64,000 nucleotides of DNA from Synechococcus sp. MW101C3 (GTDB lineage Bacteria > Cyanobacteriota > Cyanobacteriia > PCC-6307 > Cyanobiaceae). The notes below the pieces were generated by a model, which was given only the letters and a program-made list of their open reading frames with translations, did no database searches and was not told the origin of the DNA. Shown piece by piece: positions 50,035 to 59,118 of this stretch. Made by a program: the position numbers and the translations under genes. Where the stretch lies: positions 1 to 64,000 of the forward strand of contig NZ_NQKX01000005.1 in NCBI RefSeq assembly GCF_002252635.1. The letters run 5' to 3'. Numbering within the stretch: position 1 is the stretch's first letter; each line of letters starts with the position of its first letter.

Positions 50035-50853
50035 TCACTCCACCAGGCTGTTTTCGAGCGCGTAGCGGACCAGTTCGGTGCGGCTGGTGGTGCCGGTCTT
50101 GGTGAACAGGCGGCTCACGTACTTCTCGACGTTGCGGATCGAGGTTTCCAGGCGGCGGGCGATCTCCTTGTTCATCAGGCCTTCGGCCACCAGCTGCAGC
50201 ACACTCGCCTCGCGGGGCGTGAAGTCGAGCTTGACGCCGGTCGGCGCCTTCTTGCCGCCACCCCCCTGCAGCAGCGAGCGGATCTCGGTGATCTGGCGCG
50301 CCATCTGGCCGATGTCGGCATCGGCATAGCGGGCGGCCTCGGCCAGCAGCCGCTCCTGGCGCCGCACCATGTTGCGCACCCGGGCCACCAGCTCGTCAGG
50401 GTCGAATGGCTTGGGGATGTAATCGTCGACGCCCGCCTGGAAGCCCTCGATGCGGTCGGCGGTCATGCCCTTGGCGGTGAGGAAGATCACCGGCGTACCC
50501 CCCAGCCGCTCATCGCCCCGCAGGCGCCTGAGCAGGCCGTAGCCATCGAGGCGGGGCATCATCACGTCGGTGAGCACCACATCCGGCACGATCTCCTGGG
50601 CCACCTTCCAGCCTTCTTCGCCGTCGTTGGCGGTGACCACCTCAAAGCCCTCGTCCTGCAAGTAGGCCTGCACCGCGGTGCGCAGCCCCGGCTCGTCGTC
50701 GACGAGCAGCAGGCGCGGCGGCTGGGCGGCCACAGGGGTGGCGGCGCTGGCCTCGCCGGAATGGGCCGCGGCAGTGGGCTCCAGACCCTGTGCAAAGGGG
50801 TGGTCCGGGGCGGCGTCGCCGTCGGGTGCGGCTGCTGGGATGGCTTGGCTCAT
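50035..50853 (-). CDS. NarL/LuxR-type response regulator (Ycf29-like)
   Basis: A 272-residue regulator. An Ala/Pro-rich N-terminal extension (1-45), then a receiver with D52/D53, phospho-acceptor D96 in VVLTDVMMPRLDGYG and Lys in DDYIPKPFDPDEL, a linker with a helix, then a LuxR HTH (about 210-270): FTPREASVLQLVAEGLMNK, EIARRLETSIRNVEKYVSRL. The REC-HTH order and linker resemble Ycf29/TctD of plastids and cyanobacteria. A partner kinase is not in the window. Start at ATG 50853. Confidence 0.86.
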   Translation of the reverse strand: MSQAIPAAAPDGDAAPDHPFAQGLEPTAAAHSGEASAATPVAAQPPRLLLVDDEPGLRTAVQAYLQDEGFEVVTANDGEEGWKVAQEIVPDVVLTDVMMPRLDGYGLLRRLRGDERLGGTPVIFLTAKGMTADRIEGFQAGVDDYIPKPFDPDELVARVRNMVRRQERLLAEAARYADADIGQMARQITEIRSLLQGGGGKKAPTGVKLDFTPREASVLQLVAEGLMNKEIARRLETSIRNVEKYVSRLFTKTGTTSRTELVRYALENSLVE

Positions 50854-50912
50854 GGACCCACCGGTGGTGCCGGAAATCTATCCAGGGCCGCCAACCCGGC
50901 TGCGGGCCGGCT

Positions 50913-51413
50913 TCAGAGCGATCCTGCGGGCAGCAGTTGCTCCCGTTCCTGCAGGTTGCCGCTGTAGCCCAGCTGCAGCGCCACGGCACGCAGCCCTTCC
51001 GGGTCCTGGCCCGCATGCTGTGGGTGGCACGAGGCCCACCAGACGAGATGGTCCCGGCGGTTGACGCTGGTGATCATCACCCCGCCGGGGTTGAGCTGGC
51101 GCAGGATCAGCTGGCGGCCGTCATTGGTGACCCGCATCGGCGCCGTGGCGGAGCAGCCGATCGTTTCGCTGCGCACCTTGACATCGTTCGGCAGCTCCTC
51201 CCACACCTTGATGCGCAGCAGACCGGGGCGAGCCGGATCAGCAGTGACGGCATAGACCCCCAGCGCCTGCACGCCCCCGGGCACCACACGCTCCACCAGC
51301 AGCGCCATGCCCGGCGGGCGGTTCTGGGAAGGGATCAGCACCGGCACGCCCTGGCCATGGGCCGCGGCCACCACCAGGACCATGGAGCTGAGGGCCAGTG
51401 CGCAGCGAGGCAT
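50913..51413 (-). CDS. Conserved-looking secreted hypothetical protein
   Basis: A 166-residue protein with an N-terminal signal-like segment (CALALSSMVLVVAAAHGQG) and a predicted cleavage after AHG or thereabouts, then a domain with RPPGMALLVERVVPGGVQAL, GLLRIKVWEELPNDVKVRSE and two Cys (in IGCSATAP and ASCHPQ) that could pair. I do not recognise the family. The ATG at 51413 gives a clean signal peptide. It lies 59 nt upstream of the Ycf29-like regulator on the same strand and is divergent from the NifS-like gene. Exported location is inferred from the leader. Confidence 0.6.
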   Translation of the reverse strand: MPRCALALSSMVLVVAAAHGQGVPVLIPSQNRPPGMALLVERVVPGGVQALGVYAVTADPARPGLLRIKVWEELPNDVKVRSETIGCSATAPMRVTNDGRQLILRQLNPGGVMITSVNRRDHLVWWASCHPQHAGQDPEGLRAVALQLGYSGNLQEREQLLPAGSL

Positions 51414-51602
51414 CAGCAGGAGAGCGCAGGGGCAGGACAGCAAGCCAAGGATCTGGCGCCTGCCGCCATTCTCCACGCTTCTTCCCGGCCAGCGCGCCCA
51501 CATCGAAGCCACAACGCCGCTGTGATCGTGCGGCGACACTGCTACAAGGGAAGCGGGGTCGCCGCAGCGTCCCGACCCTTCTTCCCAGCCCCAGGCGATC
51601 CC

Positions 51603-52790
51603 GTGACCCATCCCTACCTGGACTACCAGGCCACCACCCCCTGCGAGCCGGCGGTGGTGGAAGCGATGGCGCCCTACTGGAGCGAGCTGTTCGCCAATCC
51701 GTCCAGCCGCCTGCACCGGCCGGGGCTGGAGGCGGCCACGGCGGTGGAGCGGGCGCGGGAGCAGCTGGCGGCGCAGCTGGGGGTGTCGATCGAGCGCGTC
51801 GTGTTCACCAGCGGCGCCACCGAAGCCAACAACCTGGCGCTCAAGGGGCTGGCGGAAGCGCGGCAGCACCTGGGCCGTCACCTGATCACGGTGGCCACGG
51901 AGCACAAGGCGGTGCTCGACACCATGCGCGAGCTGGAGCGGCGCGGCTTTGCTCTCACCGTGCTGCCGGTGGGCGCCGATGGCCTGCTGGATCTGGGCGA
52001 TCTGGTGGCGGCGCTGCGCCACGACACGATCCTGGTGAGCGTGATGGCCGCCAACAACGAAATCGGCGTGCTGCAGCCGCTGGCGGCGATCGGTTCGCTC
52101 TGCCGCGCCAGCGGTGTGGCGTTTCATTGCGATGCCGCCCAGGCCTTCGGCCACCTGGCGCTGCAACCCGACGCCCTCGGCATCGATCTGCTCAGCATGA
52201 GCGCCCACAAGTTCTACGGGCCGAAGGGCATCGGCGCGCTGGTGGTGGGCGAAGGACTCACGCTCAACCCCCAGCAGCACGGCGGCGGCCAGGAAGGGGG
52301 CCTGCGGGCCGGCACCCTGCCGGTGCCGCTGATCGTGGGCATGGCCAAGGCCGCCACGCTCGCCCTGGCTGACCGGGAGGAGCGCGAGGAGCGGCTCGGC
52401 GCCCTGCGGCAGCGGCTGCTGCACGGCCTGCTGGCGATCGAGGGCGTGGCGGTGAACGGCAGCCTTGAGCAGCGCCTGGCTCACAACCTCAACGTGCGCA
52501 TCGCCGGTGTCGATGGCAACCGGCTGCACAGCCTGTTGCGGCGCCAGCTCACGGTGAGCGGCGGCTCGGCCTGCAGTGCCGGCAGCCCCTCCCATGTGCT
52601 CGCCGCCCTGGGGCTCGACCGCGCCGCGGCGGCGGCCTCGGTGCGCTTCGGGCTGGGCCGCGGCACCACCACGGGCGACATCGATCAGGCGATCGCCGCT
52701 GTGGCCGCCGCGGTGGCGGAGCTACGCCAGGCGCCCGCCGCGGTGACCGCGCTGGACACGGAGGCGCTCAGGGCGCCAGCACCGTGCTGA
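51603..52790 (+). CDS. NifS/IscS-type cysteine desulfurase
   Basis: A 395-residue PLP enzyme of the NifS class. It opens YLDYQATTPCEPAVVEAM, has EANNLALKG, ATEHKAVLDT (PLP-stacking His), SMSAHKFYGPKGIGALVV with the PLP Lys, GGGQEGGLRAGTLPVPLIVG and the active-site Cys in SGGSACSAGSPSHVL. It releases sulfur from cysteine for Fe-S and other sulfur cofactors. The class I loop is long, so NifS/IscS rather than SufS. Start: GTG 51603. It overlaps the convergent DUF456 gene by 23 nt. Confidence 0.92.
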   Translation: MTHPYLDYQATTPCEPAVVEAMAPYWSELFANPSSRLHRPGLEAATAVERAREQLAAQLGVSIERVVFTSGATEANNLALKGLAEARQHLGRHLITVATEHKAVLDTMRELERRGFALTVLPVGADGLLDLGDLVAALRHDTILVSVMAANNEIGVLQPLAAIGSLCRASGVAFHCDAAQAFGHLALQPDALGIDLLSMSAHKFYGPKGIGALVVGEGLTLNPQQHGGGQEGGLRAGTLPVPLIVGMAKAATLALADREEREERLGALRQRLLHGLLAIEGVAVNGSLEQRLAHNLNVRIAGVDGNRLHSLLRRQLTVSGGSACSAGSPSHVLAALGLDRAAAAASVRFGLGRGTTTGDIDQAIAAVAAAVAELRQAPAAVTALDTEALRAPAPC

Positions 52791-53313
52791 GCAGCACAAA
52801 GCCCGCCACCCCCAGCAGCGCCAGCAGGAACTGAGCCACCCGGCTCACCAACATGCCGGCCACCACCGCCAGCCCCACGAGCAACGCACGGCGCAGCCGC
52901 TCCAGCCCCAGCGGCCCCAGCGCCGACGACGCCGACACCAGCTCCCCGAGGGTGGCCCCCAGCAGCGGCCCCACCAGGGCACCGAGCAGCGGTCCGCCCA
53001 CCGGCAGGGCGGGCAGCAGCCCCAGCAAGCCCACCACCAGCCCGAGGCCGGCGCCGATGTAGGCCCAGCGGGTGGCCTGCAGACGGGCCGCCCCCAGCAC
53101 CACCCCGAGCGCGTCGGCCCCCCAGCCCAGCAGCAGGATCAGGCAGGCCAGCAGCAGGGTGGGCCAGGCGGTGCTCCAGCCCGCCGCCCACACCCACAGG
53201 CCGGCCCCGAGCGGCAGGAAGATCAGCCCCGGCAGCACGGGCAACAGGGTGCCGGGAATGGCCACCAGCTGCAGCGTGAGCGCTACCCACCACAACGCAT
53301 CGAGCGAAGCCAT
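52768..53313 (-). CDS. DUF456 family membrane protein
   Basis: A 181-residue hydrophobic protein with about five helices and conserved DUF456 features: QLVAIPGTLLPVLPGLIFLPLGAG near the N-terminus, GADALGVVLGAARLQATRWA and the Gly-rich GPLLGALVGPLLGATLGELV. Function unknown. The ATG at 53313 shares one base with the rsmH stop, so it is coupled to rsmH. It is convergent with the NifS-like gene. Confidence 0.84.
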   Translation of the reverse strand: MASLDALWWVALTLQLVAIPGTLLPVLPGLIFLPLGAGLWVWAAGWSTAWPTLLLACLILLLGWGADALGVVLGAARLQATRWAYIGAGLGLVVGLLGLLPALPVGGPLLGALVGPLLGATLGELVSASSALGPLGLERLRRALLVGLAVVAGMLVSRVAQFLLALLGVAGFVLLSTVLAP

Positions 53314-54269
53314 CAGCGCCTTGCCGCCAGCCGCAGCTTGGCGGAGCGGCTGCGGGGATTGGCCTCCTGCTCTGCCTCCGTGGCGATCAGCGGCTTGCGC
53401 GTGCGCCGCTCCAGGCGTTCATCGCTCAGAAACGCCGTCTTGACGCGGCGATCTTCGAGCGAATGGAAGCTGATCACCGCCAGGACACCGCCCGGCAGCA
53501 ACCACTGCGGAGCCTGCTGCAGGAAGCGGTCGAGGGCGCCGAGCTCATCGTTGACGGCGATGCGCAGGGCCTGGAAGGTGCGGGTGGCGGGGTGAATGCG
53601 GCCGCGCCGGGCCGCTGGCGGGTAGCAGCCGGCCACCAGGTAGGCAAGGGCGCTGGTGCCGCCGCCCGTTCGGTCCGCCGGGCTCCAGGGGCGCTGCTCG
53701 ACGATGCGGCGGGCGATCCGCCGCGAGAGCCGTTCCTCGCCGTAGGCATAGATCAGATCCGCAAGGTTTTTCTCGTCGAGGCGGTCGAGCAGCTCGGCGG
53801 CACTCTCGCCGGCGCTGGTGTTCATGCGCATGTCGAGGGGGCCATCGGCGCGGAAGCTGAAGCCGCGCTCCGCCACATCCAGCTGGGGACTGCTCACGCC
53901 CAGATCGGCCAGCACCCCGTGCACAGGAGCGGCGGGGGCGTAGGCGGCGAAATTGGTGGCGATCAGGCGCACCCGCTCGCCGAACGGGGCCAGCCGCGTG
54001 GCGGCGGCGGCCAGGGCGGTGGCGTCCTGATCCAGACCGATCAGCTGCAGGTCGGGGTGCGCCTCCAGCAGCAGGGCGCTGTGGCCGCCACCGCCCACGG
54101 TGGCATCGATCACGGTGGCGCCAGGAGGCAGGTCGCTGAAGGCCGCCAGCACGGCATCGGCGAGCACCGGCAGATGGTGGAACCCGGAGGGGGCGTCTGG
54201 CGGCAAAGGCCCTGGTTGCGGCGATCCCTTCCTAAGATCCGGCGGATCGCTCGCCCGCCCCGGCGCCAT
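53313..54269 (-). CDS. rsmH: 16S rRNA (cytosine1402-N4)-methyltransferase
   Basis: A 318-residue RsmH (MraW): [18 protein letters not shown] motif [67 protein letters not shown] and [13 protein letters not shown]. It methylates C1402 in the ribosomal P site. ATG 54269 overlaps the ndhH ATG by two bases on the other strand; a further start at 54290 exists, and a TTG 15 codons before FHHLPVL would remove the overlap. ndhH's likely -10 box lies inside this N-terminus. Confidence 0.9.
   Translation of the reverse strand: MAPGRASDPPDLRKGSPQPGPLPPDAPSGFHHLPVLADAVLAAFSDLPPGATVIDATVGGGGHSALLLEAHPDLQLIGLDQDATALAAAATRLAPFGERVRLIATNFAAYAPAAPVHGVLADLGVSSPQLDVAERGFSFRADGPLDMRMNTSAGESAAELLDRLDEKNLADLIYAYGEERLSRRIARRIVEQRPWSPADRTGGGTSALAYLVAGCYPPAARRGRIHPATRTFQALRIAVNDELGALDRFLQQAPQWLLPGGVLAVISFHSLEDRRVKTAFLSDERLERRTRKPLIATEAEQEANPRSRSAKLRLAARR
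54233..54238 (+). promoter_or_regulatory. Candidate -10 element of ndhH
   Basis: TAAGAT lies 29 nt before the ndhH ATG, inside the 5-prime end of the opposite-strand rsmH frame. No obvious -35 box. Confidence 0.35.
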
Positions 54270-55452
54270 GACGCAGCTCGAAACACGCACCGAGCCGATG
54301 GTGGTGAACTTCGGGCCTCACCACCCCTCGATGCACGGGGTGTTGCGGCTGGTGGTGACCCTCGACGGCGAGGACGTGGTGGACTGCGAGCCGGTGATCG
54401 GCTACCTCCATCGCGGCATGGAGAAGATCGCCGAGAACCGCACGAACGTGATGTTCGTGCCCTACGTGAGCCGCTGGGACTATGCCGCCGGCATGTTCAA
54501 CGAGGCGATCACGGTGAATGCACCGGAACGGCTGGCCGACATCCCGGTGCCGAAGCGGGCCAGCTACATCCGGGTGCTGATGCTGGAGCTCAACCGCATC
54601 GCCAACCACCTGCTCTGGCTGGGCCCGTTCCTGGCGGATGTGGGCGCCCAGACCCCTTTCTTCTACATCTTCCGCGAACGGGAGATGATCTACGACCTCT
54701 GGGAAGCGGCCACCGGCCAGCGGCTGATCAACAACAACTACTTCCGCATCGGAGGGGTGGCTGCCGATCTTCCCTACGGCTGGCTGGAGAAGTGCCTCGA
54801 TTTCCTCGATTATTTCGGTCCAAAGATCGATGAATACGAAAAGCTGATCACCAACAACCCGATCTTCAAGCGCCGGATCCAGGGCCTCGGCGTGATCAGC
54901 CGTGAGATGGCCATCAACTGGAGCCTGTCGGGCCCGATGCTGCGCGCCTCCGGCGTGCCCTGGGATCTGCGCAAGGTGGATCACTACGAGTGCTACGACG
55001 ACTTCGACTGGGACGTGGCCTGGCGCACGGAAGGCGATTGCTACGCGCGCTATCAGGTGCGCATCGAGGAGATGCGTCAATCCCTGAAGATCCTGCGGCA
55101 GGCCTGCAAGGGAATCCCAGGCGGCCCCACCGAAAACCTGGAGGCCAGGCGCATGAGCGAGGGCAAGGGGGGTGAATCCTTCGGCTTCGACTATCAGTAC
55201 ATCGCCAAGAAAGTGGCCCCCACCTTCAAGATCCCCGGTGGTGAGCTCTACGCGCGGCTGGAATCCGGCAAAGGGGAGCTGGGCGTGTTCATCATGGGCA
55301 ACGACGACGTCACCCCCTGGCGCTGGAAGATCCGCGCCGCCGATTTCAACAACCTCCAGATCCTGCCCCACATCCTCACCGGGGCCAAGGTGGCCGACAT
55401 CATGGCGATCCTCGGCTCCATCGACGTGATCATGGGCTCGGTGGATCGCTGA
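54268..55452 (+). CDS. ndhH: NAD(P)H-quinone oxidoreductase subunit H (49-kDa type)
   Basis: A 394-residue hydrophilic-arm subunit near the quinone site. Family blocks: [52 protein letters not shown] and [19 protein letters not shown], ending [14 protein letters not shown], the NdhH terminus. It lies apart from the other ndh loci. The ATG at 54268 is the family start. It is divergent from rsmH with overlapping starts. Confidence 0.96.
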   Translation: MTQLETRTEPMVVNFGPHHPSMHGVLRLVVTLDGEDVVDCEPVIGYLHRGMEKIAENRTNVMFVPYVSRWDYAAGMFNEAITVNAPERLADIPVPKRASYIRVLMLELNRIANHLLWLGPFLADVGAQTPFFYIFREREMIYDLWEAATGQRLINNNYFRIGGVAADLPYGWLEKCLDFLDYFGPKIDEYEKLITNNPIFKRRIQGLGVISREMAINWSLSGPMLRASGVPWDLRKVDHYECYDDFDWDVAWRTEGDCYARYQVRIEEMRQSLKILRQACKGIPGGPTENLEARRMSEGKGGESFGFDYQYIAKKVAPTFKIPGGELYARLESGKGELGVFIMGNDDVTPWRWKIRAADFNNLQILPHILTGAKVADIMAILGSIDVIMGSVDR

Positions 55453-55538
55453 GCGCCTCACGCCGCCGTGATCCGCAGCGGAGCCGGCGCCAGCGCTGGC
55501 TCGATCAGCTGCGGCGCTGCGGGGTAGCCCTCCCGGCC

Positions 55539-55889
55539 TTGCTCACCGGCTATCTCTGGCTGAAGGGCTGGCACGCCGGCCTGCCGGGGCTGTCCTGTCC
55601 GCTGCGGGCGCTCACGGGAATTCCCTGCCCCACCTGCTTCCTCACCCGTGCCACGGCAGCCGCTCTCAACGGCCAGCTGGCCACCTCAGTGCAGCTGCAC
55701 GGCTTTGGGCCGCTCGCCGCAGCCGCCCTGGTGGTGTGGTCGGTGGCAGCGTTGCGCAGTGGTCGACTGGTGCCCCGGGCTCTGAACGGACGTCATCTGG
55801 TGCTGGCCGCCGCGGCATTGCTGCTCTACTGGGCCGCACGGATGGTGTTCAGTTACGGGCTCGGTCTGCCTGCGTTTCCAAGCGGGTAG
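55539..55889 (+). CDS. DUF2752 membrane protein
   Basis: A small DUF2752 protein (116 residues from TTG 55539) with three hydrophobic segments and the family motif CPLRALTGIPCPTCFLTRA, whose cysteines may bind a metal or haem. The same frame is open upstream to the ndhH end (RRQRWLDQLRRCGVALPA) with no ATG, GTG or TTG, so the true start may be an unusual codon or this TTG. Function unknown. It ends 43 nt before the convergent membrane gene. Confidence 0.72.
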   Translation: MLTGYLWLKGWHAGLPGLSCPLRALTGIPCPTCFLTRATAAALNGQLATSVQLHGFGPLAAAALVVWSVAALRSGRLVPRALNGRHLVLAAAALLLYWAARMVFSYGLGLPAFPSG

Positions 55890-55932
55890 CCCACTCCACC
55901 TCAGCGGATATGGGCGTGATGCTTCCGGGGAG

Positions 55933-56631
55933 CTAGCTGATGGCTCCCTGGTGATACGCCGAGTTCTGGATGTAGAAGGTTCCCACCGGCACGGCCACGA
56001 GAGCTCCGAGGCCACAGGTACAGACGGAAACGATCAGTACGACCAGCCAGGTGAGCAGCTGGATGCCGGCAAACGTGCGACCGCGCGGTGAGCGATACAC
56101 CGCCTGGAACGAAGACACGAAGGCCTCCACGATCGGCTGATCACTGAGGAAGATCCTGTTCACGAACACCGGCGTCACCAAGGCCACGGCAATACCGGGC
56201 AGGATGCAGAGCAGGAAGCCCACGGTGGTCACCACCGAAAACAACGCACCGGCGAGCAGGTAACGCAAGGGCCGCTGCAGCAGGGCGCGGAAGGCCACCT
56301 GAGAGGAAATGTTCTCGCCGCTGTCGTAATGCATGGCGGGCACGGCCACGAACAGCACCCCCACCAGATTGGAGAGGATCGCGAACGGCACCTGGGAGAG
56401 ATTGCCCAGCCAAACGGCCAACGACCCCACGGCTTCAGCATCGGTATTGCCGCCGGCCAGACCGATCCCGATCAACGAAAAGATCACCGATACGACAAAG
56501 CCGATCACAGCGATGACGATGGTGGCCACCCAGATCAGCAGGATGGTGGGGATGTGGGCCACAAACGCCGCCCAGGCCTTGTTGATGCTGGGCGGCTCGT
56601 AAGCGATCTCGGCGGCCAAAAGAAAAAACAA
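55933..56631 (-). CDS. Polytopic membrane protein, unrecognised family, start uncertain
   Basis: A 232-residue open frame with about five or six hydrophobic helices (TILLIWVATIVIAVIGFVVS, VPFAILSNLVGVLFVAVPAM, FSVVTTVGFLLCILPGIAVA, WLVVLIVSVCTCGLGALVAV). It resembles YciC/DUF975-like bacterial membrane proteins in layout, but I cannot name the family. No good start exists: TTG codons at 56631 and 56619 flank a T6-C-T4 tract. An ATG at 56684 begins a reading (MTGLLSAVVTTTTFPSVR) in another frame that would need a shift at the tract to join. Convergent with the DUF2752 gene. Confidence 0.6.
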   Translation of the reverse strand: MFFLLAAEIAYEPPSINKAWAAFVAHIPTILLIWVATIVIAVIGFVVSVIFSLIGIGLAGGNTDAEAVGSLAVWLGNLSQVPFAILSNLVGVLFVAVPAMHYDSGENISSQVAFRALLQRPLRYLLAGALFSVVTTVGFLLCILPGIAVALVTPVFVNRIFLSDQPIVEAFVSSFQAVYRSPRGRTFAGIQLLTWLVVLIVSVCTCGLGALVAVPVGTFYIQNSAYHQGAIS

Positions 56632-56836
56632 CGCACTGAGGGGAACGTAGTCGTGGTGACCACAGCCGACAACAGACCTGTCATGAACGGCGGAAATCTC
56701 CCGCCCACAAGCAAGCACGACACGGCGCTGCAGGCCTCGTCCGCCACTCCGGCGGCGTGCGTGGCTTGACCACCACGCCGGCTTTGTGGGGCGGCCCACC
56801 AGGATGGTCAGACGGCGGGAAGGATGGAGGAAGGTG

Positions 56837-57385
56837 ATGCAACCAGGGGAGGGTGCGATCAACCCGGAGGTAGGGGAACCCGGCACCCGCCAGGATCCCG
56901 CCGACTGGCTGGAGCTGCGGCGAATGGTGCGCTTCGGCGACACCGATGCCGCCGGCGTGATGCAGTTCCACCAGTTGCTGCGCTGGTGCCACGAAGCCTG
57001 GGAGGAAAGCCTGGAGCGCTTCGGCATTGCGGCCGCAGAGATCTTTCCGACCCCCGCCGCCACGCCCGCCCGCGCGCTGCCGGTGGTGCACTGCGACGCC
57101 GACTACCGGCGGCCCCTCGTCTGCGGCGCGCCCCTGCGGATCAGGCTGGAGCCGCAGCGCCTGGAGGCATCGAGCTTCGAGGTGGCCTATCGCTTCACTT
57201 CTGAAGGGCGTGAAGTGGCGCGGGCCCGACTGCGCCATGTGGCGATCGATCCAACGGTCCGGCAACGGCAGGCGCTGCCGGATGCGGTCGAACGGTGGCT
57301 TGCGGCCTCAGCACCGGCTGCGTCATCAGCTTCTGCAGCGCCACTGGAGCCGGCAACACCACCAGCGGAGTCCGCTCCGGGCTAG
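56837..57385 (+). CDS. Hotdog-fold acyl-CoA thioesterase, possible DHNA-CoA hydrolase
   Basis: A 182-residue 4-hydroxybenzoyl-CoA thioesterase-type protein. The signature RFGDTDAAGVMQFHQLLRWC carries the catalytic Asp, followed by HEAWEESLERFG and VVHCDADYRRPL. Cyanobacterial relatives include the DHNA-CoA thioesterase of phylloquinone synthesis; nearby menE-menC-menA-menF make that plausible but not certain. GGAGG six bases before ATG 56837 fixes the start over the preceding GTG 56834. The last 35 residues are Ala/Ser/Pro-rich. Overlaps the 60-residue gene on the other strand by four bases. Confidence 0.8.
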   Translation: MQPGEGAINPEVGEPGTRQDPADWLELRRMVRFGDTDAAGVMQFHQLLRWCHEAWEESLERFGIAAAEIFPTPAATPARALPVVHCDADYRRPLVCGAPLRIRLEPQRLEASSFEVAYRFTSEGREVARARLRHVAIDPTVRQRQALPDAVERWLAASAPAASSASAAPLEPATPPAESAPG

Positions 57386-57564
57386 CGGCCGAAGACCCAC
57401 AGCAGCCCCGCCAGCTGGAGCGGCAGCAGGGAAGCGATCAGGGTGAGGGGATGGAGCGGTTCCAGCGCGAGCCCGGGAGCCAGGCTGACGCTGGCCACGC
57501 CTCCCACACCAAGCACCACGAGCAGCAGGGCTCGACGTGCTGTGCCGGCGCGTTGCTTCGCCAT
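57382..57564 (-). CDS. Small two-helix membrane protein
   Basis: A 60-residue frame: MAKQRAGTARRALLLVVLGV, then two hydrophobic helices and the ending LLPLQLAGLLWVFGR. It shares one base (TGATG) with the stop of the TM2 gene just upstream, and this tight coupling is the main reason to believe it. I do not recognise a family. Confidence 0.55.
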   Translation of the reverse strand: MAKQRAGTARRALLLVVLGVGGVASVSLAPGLALEPLHPLTLIASLLPLQLAGLLWVFGR

Positions 57565-57830
57565 CAGAACCACTCCTTCTGGGCATCGATATAGGTGGCC
57601 TTGAAGTCCTGCGGGGTGGCGGCGAGATAAATGATGCCTTCGATCAGGCCGATCACACCCATCACGAAGCCGCCGAACCCGCAGGTGAGCACAGTGACGA
57701 GCAGCATGATGATGCCGGCCTTGGTGTAACCGAGCATGAACTTGTGAATGCCAAGCGCACCAAGAAAGAGCCCCAGTAGCCCTGCCACCAGTTTCTTGTT
57801 GGCGATTTCGGAATCAGTCAGGTCAGCCAT
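57564..57830 (-). CDS. TM2 domain protein
   Basis: An 88-residue TM2-domain protein: residues 12-60 form two helices joined by the DRF-like turn HKFMLGYTKAGII, in the classic GLLGLFLGALGIHKF context. The N-terminus ADLTDSEIANKKLVA and the tail QDFKATYIDAQKEW are soluble. TM2 proteins are widespread and poorly characterised. It starts at ATG 57830, 25 nt before the men gene cluster, and is followed at one base overlap by the 60-residue gene. Confidence 0.85.
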   Translation of the reverse strand: MADLTDSEIANKKLVAGLLGLFLGALGIHKFMLGYTKAGIIMLLVTVLTCGFGGFVMGVIGLIEGIIYLAATPQDFKATYIDAQKEWF

Positions 57831-57855
57831 CGGTGGCAGTCAACGCGCACCCTCT

Positions 57856-59100
57856 TTAGCGGGGTTCGGGGTTGATTTCATGCTGTTGCCGCAACCATTC
57901 ATGCCAGCGCGGCCGCTGCCACTTGCCCGTGGCGGTGCGCGCCAGGGATGTGCAGGTCCACCAGTGCAGCGGCCGCTCGGCCGGCGGCAGGCGGCGGGCG
58001 AGCTCCATCAGGCCTTCGCGCAACGGCGCAGCAGCTCCGACTGGCAGCGGGCGGACCAGGGCCACCAACCGCTCTCCCCAGAGAGGATCCCGCACCGGCA
58101 GCAACAGCAGATCCGCCAGTGGCAGGCCGGCGGCGGCGGCCAGCCGCTTCAGCCGCTGCTCCACCTGCTCGGGAAACACGGTTTCGCCGCCGCTGTGGAT
58201 GGCGCCGTCGAGCCGGCCCAGCACCTGCAGACCGGCCGGTGTGAGCTGCCCGGCATCGCCGCTGGCCCACCAGCCCTCGGCGCCGGCTTCAACGAACGGG
58301 CGCAGGCCGCTGCCGTCGGGGGCCAGCCAGCCCGGGCTGAGCCGCCCGCAACGCAGTTCGATCGCGCCATCGGCAGGGTTCAGGCGCAGGGTCACATCGT
58401 CGAGGGGGTGGCCGCAGCCCCCATCGCCGGCCAGGAAGCGCTGCGGCGGCAGCGCCGTGACCATGGCGGCGGTTTCGGTGGCCCCATAGCAAGGGGCGAG
58501 GCGGATCTCCTCGCGCCGGGCCCAGGCGGCCAGATCCGGAGCCAGGGGAGCCCCACCCGTCCAGATCACTGCCAGGCCCCGCAACCAGCGCCGCCCTGCC
58601 GGATCCGCCAACAGGCGCTGCAGCTGGGTGGGCACCAGCGACAGCAGCACCGGACGATCCGTCGGCAGCGGCACCGCCTCCGGCAGCTCAGCCGGGGCGC
58701 GCAGCAGCTGCGGCGGCAACCAACGCCACTGGCCGCCCCACTGCCGGGCACGCAGCACCGGCATCAGGCCGCTCGTGTGCTGCAGCGGCAGCGGATTGAG
58801 CTGCAGGCAGGCGGCGGGATCGAGGCCCAAGGCCTGCAGCCAGGCGGCCGTGGCGCGGGCCGAAGCCTGCAGATGGGCCAGTGGCTGCACGCACCAGCGG
58901 CGCCCGCCACGGCTGCCGCCGCTGCCGATCACCACTCCCGGCGCCGCCAGCGGCGGGTAGCCGGCCATGGCTGCCACCAACTCTTCCCCTTCCCCTGCCG
59001 CACACAACCCCACCAGCTGGCCCCGCTCCCAGGCGGCCAGCAACCGGGCCACCTGCGGCTCAGGCGCCACCTCGGCGTGCACTTCGATGCTGAGGGCCAT
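57856..59100 (-). CDS. menE: 2-succinylbenzoate-CoA ligase
   Basis: A 414-residue ANL-superfamily acyl-CoA ligase, shorter than typical (about 450-490) with a compressed N-terminus. P-loop-like GSGGSRGGRRWC replaces the usual TSGTTGxPK; CYGATETAAMV and ASGDAGQL are conserved; the catalytic Lys is in TATGKWQR at the C-terminus. It activates o-succinylbenzoate for DHNA synthesis on the way to phylloquinone. Third in menA-menC-menE on the minus strand, with an 18-nt gap after menC. Confidence 0.88.
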   Translation of the reverse strand: MALSIEVHAEVAPEPQVARLLAAWERGQLVGLCAAGEGEELVAAMAGYPPLAAPGVVIGSGGSRGGRRWCVQPLAHLQASARATAAWLQALGLDPAACLQLNPLPLQHTSGLMPVLRARQWGGQWRWLPPQLLRAPAELPEAVPLPTDRPVLLSLVPTQLQRLLADPAGRRWLRGLAVIWTGGAPLAPDLAAWARREEIRLAPCYGATETAAMVTALPPQRFLAGDGGCGHPLDDVTLRLNPADGAIELRCGRLSPGWLAPDGSGLRPFVEAGAEGWWASGDAGQLTPAGLQVLGRLDGAIHSGGETVFPEQVEQRLKRLAAAAGLPLADLLLLPVRDPLWGERLVALVRPLPVGAAAPLREGLMELARRLPPAERPLHWWTCTSLARTATGKWQRPRWHEWLRQQHEINPEPR

Positions 59101-59118
59101 CGTCTGCCCGATCAGGCG

